Source: Flavipsychrobacter stenotrophus (GTDB lineage: Bacteria; Bacteroidota; Bacteroidia; Chitinophagales; Chitinophagaceae). From it: 64,000 nucleotides of DNA. The translations under genes were made by a program, and so were the position numbers. Below are positions 57,278 to 64,000 of the stretch, in pieces. Where the stretch lies: positions 186,001-250,000 of the forward strand of contig NZ_PPSL01000006.1 of assembly GCF_002954265.1 (NCBI RefSeq), written 5' to 3'. Below the pieces are notes generated by a model. The model was not told the DNA's origin. It saw nothing but the letters and a program-made list of their open reading frames with translations, and did not search any database. Numbering within the stretch: position 1 is the stretch's first letter; each line of letters opens with the position of its first letter.

Positions 57278-58210
57278 TTAACCTCTATACCCTCTCAAAA
57301 ACGAAACGATATCCATTCTCTTTTTGCCTTCCTGTTGTAGTTCTTTTATATAGAGCCAGCCGTCGTCACCTGCAAAACGAAGGTAGGTGGCGTGATCGGT
57401 TTCGAAGGTACCGGGCTTTACCGACAGATGCACAGGCGTAGGTTCGGAGGTGAATATTTTTATGGATTTATCGCCCAACATGGCGTGTGCAGCGGGATAA
57501 GGCGATAATCCGCGTATAAAATTATTGATGTCGGCTACTTTCCTGTCCCAATGGATAAAGGTATCTTCTTTGAATATTTTAGGTGCGTTTCTCAGTTCAC
57601 CGGCATCTACTTTATCCTGTGGTATTTCTACAATAGTGCCTTCTGCAACAGCTTTTACCGTTTTAATGAGTAGTTCTGCGCCTGCGGCCATTAGCTTATC
57701 GTGCATGGTGCCGGCAGTATCTTCGGACATAATGGCTACCTTTTGTTGCAGCATAATATCACCGGTATCTATCTCATGCTTTAGCTTGAATGTTGTAACG
57801 CCGGATTCTGTCTCACCATTCATAATGGCCCGGTTGATTGGTGCTGCACCGCGGTATTGTGGTAGTAGTGAACCGTGAACATTCAATGTGCCCATAGGAG
57901 GCATGTTCCACACCACCTCAGGCATCATGCGGAAGGCTACTACCACCTGGAGGTCTGCATTGCAGTCACGCAGTTCTTCAAGAAATGATTCTGCTTTCAT
58001 CTTTTCTGGCTGCATGAGGTGCAAGCCATTGGCCACAGCATATTCTTTTACGGCAGAAGCATGATTTTGCTTGCCACGGCCGGCAGGTTTATCTACCGCC
58101 GTAACAACACCTACAACATTGGCGCCTGCATCAACAAGTGCTTTGAGGGAGGCAACAGCAAAATCGGGAGTGCCGAAAAAGACAATACGCAGTTGGTCGA
58201 ATGATTTCAT
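57278..58210 (-). CDS. fmt: Methionyl-tRNA formyltransferase
   Basis: A 310-aa enzyme that formylates initiator Met-tRNA using 10-formyl-THF. The N-terminal Rossmann domain begins RIVFFGTPDFAVASLKAL. The catalytic triad is N110 and H112 (LNVHGSLLPQYRGAAPIN) and D148 (KHEIDTGDIM). The C-terminal OB-like domain (about 210-310) binds tRNA. Length is standard. A -7 element lies 7 bp before the ATG, so the leader is extremely short. It is separated from neighbours by repeats on both sides. Confidence 0.95.
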   Translation of the reverse strand: MKSFDQLRIVFFGTPDFAVASLKALVDAGANVVGVVTAVDKPAGRGKQNHASAVKEYAVANGLHLMQPEKMKAESFLEELRDCNADLQVVVAFRMMPEVVWNMPPMGTLNVHGSLLPQYRGAAPINRAIMNGETESGVTTFKLKHEIDTGDIMLQQKVAIMSEDTAGTMHDKLMAAGAELLIKTVKAVAEGTIVEIPQDKVDAGELRNAPKIFKEDTFIHWDRKVADINNFIRGLSPYPAAHAMLGDKSIKIFTSEPTPVHLSVKPGTFETDHATYLRFAGDDGWLYIKELQQEGKKRMDIVSFLRGYRG

Positions 58211-58217
58211 TGGAGTG

Positions 58218-58225
58218 CAAAGTTA
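58218..58225 (-). promoter_or_regulatory. -7 promoter element of fmt
   Basis: Minus strand reads TAACTTTG (TAnnTTTG), ending 7 bp before the fmt ATG. No clear -33 TTTG was found. Confidence 0.5.
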
Positions 58226-58277
58226 ATGGAAAAAGGGAAAGGGGTGCTTTGTGTGATTGGCTCGGCAACACGTATAT

Positions 58278-58401
58278 AAAACGAATACGTCCTGATGCGA
58301 GACTTCTCCACCAACGAGTTGGGGACAGGTTCGTTCATCGCAGTGACATCTTAGTGCACCTCAAAGAGAACCGACCCGATGGCCGTCGGTCAGAGACCGA
58401 C
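58278..58401. repeat. Dispersed AAAACGAATACGTCC box and GTCGGTC palindrome
   Basis: Exact box at 58278-58292; palindrome GTCGGTCAGAGACCGAC at 58385-58401. The latter matches the palindrome at 28271-28287 except for one compensated base pair. Confidence 0.75.
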
Positions 58402-58469
58402 AGCAGGCGTACCTTGTAAATTAGACTGGCATAAATTTTATAGTGATGATATACACGTAATTTTATTGA

Positions 58470-59132
58470 ATGAGAACTGCTATAGTGATAGGCGCAACCG
58501 GGCTTGTAGGTAATGAGCTTACCCGACTTTTGCTTAAAGATTCCCGCATTGGGCAAGTGAAAATATTTGTACGTAGGAAAACGGGGTTGAGTCATAGTAA
58601 ACTGGAAGAGCATATAGTAGATTTTAACTTACCTGATGAATGGAAAAAACTGGTAACGGGCGATGTACTGTATTCGGCATTGGGAACAACGCTAAAAGCC
58701 GCGGGGAGTAAAGAAGCTCAATATACAGTAGATCATACCTATCAGTTCAATACAGCAAAGGCAGCAGCTGCAAATGGTGTGCAAAAATATGTGCTGGTGT
58801 CGGCGGGCGGTGCTTCTGCAAATTCAAAGATCTTTTATTCCCGTATGAAGGGTGAATTGGAAAGGGACATCAGGAAGTTACCTTTTGAAACCATCCACAT
58901 TATACGCCCAGGGATGCTAAAGGGTCACAGGGCGAATACGCGCACAGGCGAGATCATTGGCGGTGCGGTACTTGGGCTGGTGAGCCGCTTACCTGGCCTT
59001 AAAGCCCTGCAACCGATAGAGGGACACGAGGTGGCCAAGGCAATGATCAATGCATCGTTCAGGCATATAGTAGGTATTCATAGTTATAGTCCGGGTGAGT
59101 TGTTTAAGTTGGCGGAGTTGGTGTCGGCGTGA
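58470..59132 (+). CDS. NAD(P)-binding Rossmann-fold oxidoreductase, atypical SDR (HTATIP2-like)
   Basis: A 220-aa cytosolic protein. The dinucleotide motif is GATGLVGNELTRLLL (8-22). It has YSALGTTLKAAGSKEA, YVLVSAGGASANSKIFYSRMKGELE (S and Y...K positions of an SDR) and a C-terminal IEGHEVAKAMINAS. It resembles the small NAD(P)H-binding oxidoreductases related to HTATIP2/CC3. The substrate is unknown. It stands alone between blocks of dispersed repeats, divergent from fmt. Confidence 0.8.
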   Translation: MRTAIVIGATGLVGNELTRLLLKDSRIGQVKIFVRRKTGLSHSKLEEHIVDFNLPDEWKKLVTGDVLYSALGTTLKAAGSKEAQYTVDHTYQFNTAKAAAANGVQKYVLVSAGGASANSKIFYSRMKGELERDIRKLPFETIHIIRPGMLKGHRANTRTGEIIGGAVLGLVSRLPGLKALQPIEGHEVAKAMINASFRHIVGIHSYSPGELFKLAELVSA

Positions 59133-59207
59133 GGTGATTTACAACGAAGTCGTTATGCGCGAATGCCTCACAGGTTTTTTGAGACATATTCGTTCCGGTT
59201 TCTGACC

Positions 59208-59340
59208 AAAACGAATACGTCCTTAGGTGAGATTGCTTCGCAAAGGGCTCGCAATGACCCGCATGAGGAATCTCAAAACGAATACGCCCCGTGCGAATGT
59301 CGTGGTTCGTACTTCGAGAACCTCAGGATGACTGGCCACC
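59208..59340. repeat. Two dispersed AAAACGAATACGTCC boxes
   Basis: Boxes at 59208-59222 (exact) and 59275-59289 (one change), each followed by a different hairpin-like tail; the second is followed by TGCGAATGTCGTGGTTCG as at 57189. No gene is called in 59133-59369. Confidence 0.75.
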
Positions 59341-59369
59341 ATGATATTCGATGTAGCTTTCTATTTGAT

Positions 59370-59921
59370 TTATAGTTTATCCAATTTAAAGTAGCCGATG
59401 TTTAATTGATCATCGTGGCCGTTGTGGCCAGGTTCTACCAGTAGAGTATAGTTTTGGGCTTCGTCCTGCAGCACATCCTGAACGATAAAAATATCGTCGA
59501 CGTCTACTCCGTATTTATCATCAATATGTGATTCTGCACCTTTAAAGCCCATGTGCTTGTAGAAGGCTGTTTGCTTAGATAGTTTTACCGCTGTTGCCAT
59601 ATCGGGGCCGGCAATAACCATCTTGTAGTGGTATTCTTCAAAATCGCCGGGCTTGTAGCCGCCAAGGTTAACGAAGAAAAGCTGATCACCGGAGGTTTGC
59701 GCATGTGACCTTTCTACGACCGATACTTTATAGCCATTAGCATTGTTCACTTCGCGCCATGCGTCTACGTGCATCTTCCCTTTTGCTTCCGGCCAGAAGG
59801 CCTTCATGGAAGGGATAAGTTCTTTCATTGATGGGGCAATACCGAAAAAAATGTCGTGCTGTTCGATGCTGCGTCCTGCGGGCCTGCAGCCTATGAGTAC
59901 CATAAATAGTTTTTGTGTCAA
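59370..59921 (-). CDS. DUF1543 domain-containing protein
   Basis: A 183-aa soluble protein. The N-terminal KLFMVLIGCRPAGRSIEQHDIFFGIAPS is characteristic of DUF1543, followed by MHVDAWREVNNANGY, which suits the family's duplicated alpha/beta layout. Biochemical role unknown. The start shown is TTG (59919-59921); there is no in-frame ATG back to a TAA at 59961-59963. The ATG at 59903 would cut into the KLFM strand, so TTG is preferred. Confidence 0.8.
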   Translation of the reverse strand: MTQKLFMVLIGCRPAGRSIEQHDIFFGIAPSMKELIPSMKAFWPEAKGKMHVDAWREVNNANGYKVSVVERSHAQTSGDQLFFVNLGGYKPGDFEEYHYKMVIAGPDMATAVKLSKQTAFYKHMGFKGAESHIDDKYGVDVDDIFIVQDVLQDEAQNYTLLVEPGHNGHDDQLNIGYFKLDKL

Positions 59922-59964
59922 AGTGTGTGTGTGTTGGAAATGCTTGTGATGCCCGGCCGCTTAG

Positions 59965-59986
59965 GAGACGCAAAATCTTGCGTCTC
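59965..59986. repeat. 22-nt palindrome, copy 1
   Basis: Arms GAGACGCAA / TTGCGTCTC around a 4-nt loop. An identical 22-mer is at 61719-61740. Confidence 0.85.
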
Positions 59987-60015
59987 TACGTACACCGGTT
60001 TAAGAAATTGTATCG

Positions 60016-60669
60016 CTATTTTTTACTGACCTTTTTCATTAGTTCGTCCTGGAGGTAGAGCTGGTAGCGGTAGGCTGTGGAGGCTTCCAGTTCTCGGACG
60101 ATCATTTCGAGTTCTTTGTCATCGCCGGTGGGGTCGTAGTCTTTCCGGAGGTTATTGTTGAAAAATACCCCGACCGACTGCCACATGACTGCCGATAATC
60201 CACCCTTTAGTTCTCTTATGACGTGGTAGCAGTTGTCCCCTGTCTGGCGATTGATGAGGGAGATGAGTACGTGCCCCTGCTCTATGGACATATTTTTGAG
60301 GGGCTGTTTAAAGGCGGCATCCAGCTGGCGATCAATCTCCTTCATATATTTTTTGCGATCGCGTCTCCTATCCATGGTATCCATATCGGCCTGTACCTTT
60401 TTAAAGATGGCCGCAGCGGTGAGTGCATATGAATAAGTGTTGTATACCCGAGACCTGAGTAGGTTGAGCCGCTTACGTTCTTCTTCATTACGCATTCTGT
60501 CTTTTAATTCAAATTCAGCCAAGAACACATACGGATATGCCCGACCCTCTACTATTATACCACCAAGACGTATAGTGTCGTTGGTTGTAGCCTGTTGAGC
60601 ATGGCTTTGCAGTAATGCAGTAAGCAGCAACAAAACAACAAGTGAACAATATATATACGACTTACGCAT
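60016..60669 (-). CDS. DUF4294 domain-containing secreted protein
   Basis: About 217 aa. The start at 60669 gives the signal peptide MRKSYIYCSLVVLLLLTALL...HAQQ; a longer frame to 60723 adds 18 residues that are not signal-like. The DUF4294 core is clear: DTIRLGGIIVEGRAYPYVFL, RSRVYNTYSYALTAA, MDRRRDRKKYMKEIDRQL and LKGGLSAVMWQSVGVFFN, then basic residues to the end. It is a family widespread in Bacteroidota; function unknown. Confidence 0.85.
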   Translation of the reverse strand: MRKSYIYCSLVVLLLLTALLQSHAQQATTNDTIRLGGIIVEGRAYPYVFLAEFELKDRMRNEEERKRLNLLRSRVYNTYSYALTAAAIFKKVQADMDTMDRRRDRKKYMKEIDRQLDAAFKQPLKNMSIEQGHVLISLINRQTGDNCYHVIRELKGGLSAVMWQSVGVFFNNNLRKDYDPTGDDKELEMIVRELEASTAYRYQLYLQDELMKKVSKK

Positions 60670-60771
60670 CTCTATCAAATTTACTACATTTCTTAATGAC
60701 ACTTCTGACAAAAAGTAACCCAACAGCCTACAAACAAAGTGTTAATATTCTATACATGCATCAGTGGCACG

Positions 60772-60802
60772 TTGTTTGCTCTGTATATATAAAGTATTTT
60801 TG
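60772..60802 (+). promoter_or_regulatory. Promoter of the small lipoprotein/DCC operon
   Basis: -33 TTG at 60772-60774 and -7 TATTTTTG at 60795-60802 (20-bp spacing), 8 bp before the ATG at 60811. This implies a very short leader. Confidence 0.55.
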
Positions 60803-60810
60803 CACCGCTT

Positions 60811-61071
60811 ATGAATAAGTTATTACCGGTATTATTGGTTTCTGCGATCGGTTGGACATCATGTACCAAGGAAAAAACCGCAGTACCGCTTACACAAAAG
60901 GAAATAAAGAAACAGGTAGATTCTATTATGTCGGCTAAGAGTAAGTCTATAATAGAGAGTGCAAACAGGGACCTGCAATTGCGCCTGAAGATAGAGGTTA
61001 AAGGCCGTGCCGATTCATTAGTGCGTATGCATGCAAAACCCGACACAACTGTAAAGACACCCAAAATATAA
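60811..61071 (+). CDS. Small predicted lipoprotein
   Basis: An 86-aa protein with a lipobox-like N-terminus (MNKLLPVLLVSAIGWTSC, Cys18), then a charged, probably helical region (QKEIKKQVDSIMSAKSKS, LQLRLKIEVKGRADSL) ending in a basic Pro/Thr tail. No family is recognised. Its stop is 2 bp before the DCC gene, so the two probably form an operon. Confidence 0.7.
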   Translation: MNKLLPVLLVSAIGWTSCTKEKTAVPLTQKEIKKQVDSIMSAKSKSIIESANRDLQLRLKIEVKGRADSLVRMHAKPDTTVKTPKI

Positions 61072-61073
61072 TT

Positions 61074-61484
61074 ATGTATATGCAAACACAGAGACCAATA
61101 TTGTTCTTTGATGGTGTTTGCAATCTGTGTAATTCCACCATTCAGAAAATAATCAGGTTCGACAAGCAAAAACAATTTCTGTTTGCGCCGTTGCAGTCTA
61201 CCGCCGGGCGAGAAGCATTGCAACATGTTACCGAAGCCGAGGGTAAAGCAGGCAGTGTTATTCTCTTTCATAATGATCAATACTATACGCGTTCTTCTGC
61301 GGTATTGCAGGTCTTTAGGCTGTTAGGAGGTTGGTTTAATTTATTGCTTGCGGGCTATATCCTACCTCGATTTTTACGCGATGCTCTTTATAATTACATA
61401 GCCTCTCACCGGTATAAGTGGTTTGGCCAACAAAATGAGTGTATGGTGCCTACGGCGGAGTTGAAGGAGAGGTTTCTTGCCTGA
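61074..61484 (+). CDS. Thiol-disulfide oxidoreductase, DCC family (DUF393)
   Basis: A 136-aa protein. The DCC signature DGVCNLCN (C16, C19) forms a thioredoxin-like CxxC active site; FAPLQSTAGREAL, SAVLQVFRLLGG and YNYIASHRYKWFG also match the family. A weakly hydrophobic segment (FNLLLAGYILPRFL) is usual. The redox partner is unknown. The start could be the first Met (61074) or the third codon (61080). It lies 2 bp after the small lipoprotein gene. Confidence 0.85.
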   Translation: MYMQTQRPILFFDGVCNLCNSTIQKIIRFDKQKQFLFAPLQSTAGREALQHVTEAEGKAGSVILFHNDQYYTRSSAVLQVFRLLGGWFNLLLAGYILPRFLRDALYNYIASHRYKWFGQQNECMVPTAELKERFLA

Positions 61485-61487
61485 CTC

Positions 61488-61533
61488 CCCGGGGTTAAAA
61501 CCCCGGGCTAACATTATTAGCCCATTCAGGGCT
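61488..61533. repeat. Hairpin pair downstream of the DCC gene
   Basis: CCCGGGGTT/AACCCCGGG (61488-61496 and 61499-61507) then AGCCC/GGGCT (61519-61533). They may terminate the operon; the style matches the repeats at 31617-31694. Confidence 0.65.
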
Positions 61534-61718
61534 TTCCGAAAGTGGCAATTTTTTCGTGTTTACGGAATTTTTGTTTGGTTGGTTTTGGCTGTGCTTGTTT
61601 GTGGGAAAGGGTTTTAGGGCGATTTAACAAATTTCATAAAATTTCCACTTTCTTCTACTTTTTTCTACTCACTTCTACTTTTTCGTCCAGTGTCTGGTCC
61701 CATTGCCCACCCGATGTG

Positions 61719-61740
61719 GAGACGCAAAATCTTGCGTCTC
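61719..61740. repeat. 22-nt palindrome, copy 2
   Basis: Identical to 59965-59986, with arms GAGACGCAA / TTGCGTCTC. Confidence 0.85.
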
Positions 61741-61922
61741 TATGAACTGCCTCGTACCTAAATAAATTTACTTGTTGCCTTCGATAAATATTCAAGGGTA
61801 CAGGCTCGGCAGGAGATCTGTTGGCAATTTCCGCCAGTGGTGTTTTTTGCGTTTCCGGCAGTTTTTTTTAGTGAGTTTCCTTTGGATGACTGGTCTGTAA
61901 AGGGTTTGGGCTGTTTTTAAAA

Positions 61923-61985
61923 ACCGCCAGTTTTCGCAGTTTTTCGCAGTTTTTCCGCCAATTTCCGCCAATTTCCGCAGTTTTT
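61923..61985. repeat. Decamer tandem repeat
   Basis: About six units in 10-nt register: TTTTCGCAGT twice, TTTTCCGCCA, ATTTCCGCCA, ATTTCCGCAG, with degenerate ends. Non-coding; 10-nt period equals roughly one helical turn. Confidence 0.75.
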
Positions 61986-62279
61986 TGTCTGAATCAGGAT
62001 GGTCAGGATTTCAGGAAAAGGTGGATGTCAGATGCAACCGGGCTGAATATTTTCAGCCCCTACATGTTGTGAGGCGAATGGGGGTGATGAGGGTTCATAT
62101 GTCAAAGAGCGCACAGGTTTTCGCCTGATTTGGGTGTAAATTAATACGCGGAAATGACGTGAGAAAATAAAGATATTCACAAAAATGTGGATAACTCATG
62201 CTATATAATGAAGGTTCAATGGGTTATGGCAGTTACCTGAAGTGAAAAAAAATCACTTAGTTTGATTGCTTGCATAGTG

Positions 62280-62909
62280 TTAATAATTCGAAATAACATT
62301 ATACACTTTAACCCATTTATCTATCTTACTGTTGTACTGAAATTTTACGGTTCTTTTTTTCATTGCATTGATCGCAATTTTAAATGTCAGAATTTTCGTC
62401 TTTACATTTATGTTGGTTGGGAAAACTGTTGGAAACTCTAGTGAACCGATTTTCAGAAAGTCTGAATTTTCAATAAAGCTGCCATCCTTGTTCTGAAAGT
62501 AGAAAGTATATAATTGGCCAAATGCATTGCTAGCTTCGCTCCTCACTGCCAAATCTTCCTTACCATCAAAATTCAAATCTGCGATAACAATATCGCCCAT
62601 ATCACCATCAGTTACCGACTCACCCTTGTTTACATTTGTTACGTATGACCGACCTACACAATCAAAAGGAATAGTGACTTCAGTTGTAGAATAATATAGT
62701 TTTTGTGTTTTATGTGTAGTCTTATTGCGAACAATGACAGTTAGGTTTTCAATGTGTTCAAATGAGTCTGTTTGCTTATCAGTGACGTTAATTTCGAAAT
62801 CAAATATGCGAGATAAATTACTGTATTTGCAGCTTTTTTTCTGTGCGAATCCATCGAACACGCTAAGTAGAAGTATAAATACGCAAATATGACATCCTCT
62901 TTTATTCAT
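62280..62909 (-). CDS. Secreted hypothetical protein with VCBS/FG-GAP-like motif
   Basis: A 209-aa protein with signal peptide MNKRGCHICVFILLLSVFDGFAQ. The middle contains DIVIADLNFDGKEDLAVRSE (about 107-126), a D-x-N-x-D-G calcium-loop pattern like VCBS/FG-GAP repeats, followed by YTFYFQNKDGSF. The C-terminus is beta-rich and basic (KKRTVKFQYNSKIDKW). It has no T9SS tail. The specific function is unknown. The DNA is more AT-rich than the neighbouring genes, which could reflect acquisition. Confidence 0.65.
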   Translation of the reverse strand: MNKRGCHICVFILLLSVFDGFAQKKSCKYSNLSRIFDFEINVTDKQTDSFEHIENLTVIVRNKTTHKTQKLYYSTTEVTIPFDCVGRSYVTNVNKGESVTDGDMGDIVIADLNFDGKEDLAVRSEASNAFGQLYTFYFQNKDGSFIENSDFLKIGSLEFPTVFPTNINVKTKILTFKIAINAMKKRTVKFQYNSKIDKWVKVYNVISNY

Positions 62910-63082
62910 AGTGATATGATCAAATTTGAAGATAATGCTAATTAATGTGAATTGGACTGAATTCGTCAGCTATTTATGTGACCAATTCAAGAGCGTTGTT
63001 AAAAGACAATTGTAATTGGACGAACTCACGTTATTTTTTAACAAACATCATAAAAGTATAAACCCTATTTTTATGCAGCTAT

Positions 63083-64000
63083 ATGAATATACAACGTGCC
63101 ACACCTGTAAATGAGTTCCTGGCAAAGCTTATTTTCCTGATGTTGCCAACGGCTGCTATAGGCTTTTACCTGCTCAATAGTCTTAATGTGCGGTATGCCA
63201 TACTGCAGAATGAGGCATGGCTGCAAAGCTTGTACATGGCCGCGGGGATGGGTGCTGCGGCGCTTATCTATTCGTTCCGTGTACGATTTCTACCCACTTA
63301 TATAGCGCTACTGGTGGTGCTGTTCTCTACTTATAAGGGAATGGATGCCTTTTCTACCAGTGAGTTTTCTTTTTTCGCATCGGTACGCTTTCTTGTCTTC
63401 TCCATTTTGTTTAGCACCGGCTGGCTTATTGGCTGGGGATATATCAGACTCAGATATTTTGCGGTGTTGATATCGGTGAGTCTGCTTACTGCATGTATAG
63501 CCACTATAGCTACAGCCAAGGTAGATACCGTAGAAGCATTGCTGATAGCTTTCATACCTACGATAGCCTATGTTATCTATAATATATTTACGGCAGAGCA
63601 GATCTACAATTATAAGGATAAGTCTAAGAAATTCTGGTGGTTCCTTATACGGCGGCTAAGCATATTTGGTGTGTTGCTGGGTATGTTGCTATGGAGTGTG
63701 GTCTTCTTTATGCGCAAGGACATAAAAGAAACGGTGGCCCAATATGGCGGCGGAGGCAAAAAGGGCGGCAATAATATGATGAAGCAGAACAAAGATGGCA
63801 CCTTTGATCTGAAAGACTATTCTAAACTGAGTAATTCTCTGAACCGCGATAAGCAGTTACTGTTTTGCGCACATATTGATAATTACTTCCCGGGTACTAA
63901 GTACCCCAACCCGCTGTACCTGACGGCATTCTATTTTACTAAGTTTGATACCACTACGGAGACATTTGAAAGGGATGCAACCATACCTTATAATGACCTG
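63083..64000 (+). CDS. Multi-pass membrane protein (3' end outside window)
   Basis: An open frame of 306 codons from ATG 63083 to the window edge. Six or seven hydrophobic segments span about residues 12-215 (e.g. LIFLMLPTAAIGFYLL, FGVLLGMLLWSVVFFM). A Gly/Lys-rich linker (GGGGKKGGNN) follows, then a soluble part beginning with LFCAHIDNYFPGTKYPNPLYL and FTKFDTTTETFERD. The tail resembles what I recall of membrane-anchored transglutaminase-like proteins in Bacteroidota, but the catalytic part, if any, is beyond the window, so that is a guess. Confidence 0.75.
   Translation, partial: MNIQRATPVNEFLAKLIFLMLPTAAIGFYLLNSLNVRYAILQNEAWLQSLYMAAGMGAAALIYSFRVRFLPTYIALLVVLFSTYKGMDAFSTSEFSFFASVRFLVFSILFSTGWLIGWGYIRLRYFAVLISVSLLTACIATIATAKVDTVEALLIAFIPTIAYVIYNIFTAEQIYNYKDKSKKFWWFLIRRLSIFGVLLGMLLWSVVFFMRKDIKETVAQYGGGGKKGGNNMMKQNKDGTFDLKDYSKLSNSLNRDKQLLFCAHIDNYFPGTKYPNPLYLTAFYFTKFDTTTETFERDATIPYNDL

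Larger units (their letters stand above)
61534..62279. other. Long non-coding stretch of low-complexity and palindromic repeats
   Basis: Within the 795-bp gap are TTCTACTTTT-like pyrimidine repeats (61640-61683), the second copy of the 22-nt palindrome (61719-61740), a decamer array (61923-61985) and a GGCTGAA/TTCAGCC palindrome (62040-62059). I see no credible gene. Confidence 0.6.

Noticed and set aside
61542-61745. 67-codon frame downstream of the DCC gene
   Set aside because: Phe/Cys/Trp-rich sequence from pyrimidine repeats, ending in the 22-nt palindrome; not a plausible protein.

Overview
The window looks like a chromosome segment from a member of the Bacteroidota, most plausibly the Chitinophagaceae or a close relative. 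The support is eight predicted secreted proteins with C-terminal type IX secretion (T9SS) sorting domains, Bacteroidota-type -7 promoter elements (TAnnTTTG) just upstream of several genes, very few Shine-Dalgarno sites, and families such as GEVED, DUF4294 and DUF1543. No rRNA, tRNA, CRISPR array, prophage or complete insertion sequence was found.

Layout. (1) 1-2958: 3' part of an error-prone DNA polymerase dnaE2, cut by the window edge. (2) 3.1-27.5 kb, minus strand: four giant surface proteins (about 1470-2570 aa). Each has its own terminator, a different N-terminal head (beta-helix, nidogen-like, lectin-like, or four GEVED domains), a stalk of 6-11 Ig-like repeats, four constant C-terminal Ig/PKD-like modules and a T9SS tail. 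(3) 27.5-29 kb: an AT-rich gap followed by a nest of palindromic repeats. (4) 29.0-33.6 kb: metallo-hydrolase, parA-parB, a cysteine-cluster protein and a secreted lipase. (5) 33.8-42.1 kb, minus strand: a second tandem array of four T9SS cargo paralogs (about 630 aa) whose terminators are duplicated with the genes. (6) 42.4-48.9 kb: an RluB-like pseudouridine synthase with a very long basic N-terminal extension, an orphan response regulator/HPt pair, a capD-like nucleotide-sugar dehydratase, and purM with a TTG start. (7) 48.9-52.5 kb: five tandem paralogs of an uncharacterised outer-membrane-barrel-like family. (8) 52.6-64 kb: RluF-like synthase with a basic C-terminal extension, hydrolase, xerD, aroQ, fmt, small conserved genes, and many dispersed intergenic repeats.

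How it works together. About half the window encodes cell-surface cargo for T9SS. The secretion machinery itself is not present here, so it must lie elsewhere in the genome. The cargo arrays show duplication, head exchange, repeat-block gain or loss and probable gene conversion, as expected of diversifying adhesins or matrix proteins. Housekeeping functions (chromosome partition and dimer resolution, initiator tRNA formylation, purine and shikimate pathways, rRNA modification) are interspersed.

The least explained material is non-coding: a 15-bp box repeated eight times between genes, palindromes with compensatory changes between copies, a heptamer repeat running into the stop codons of two giant genes, and a 146-bp element with 12-bp terminal inverted repeats. 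All functional statements come from reading motifs; no database search was run.
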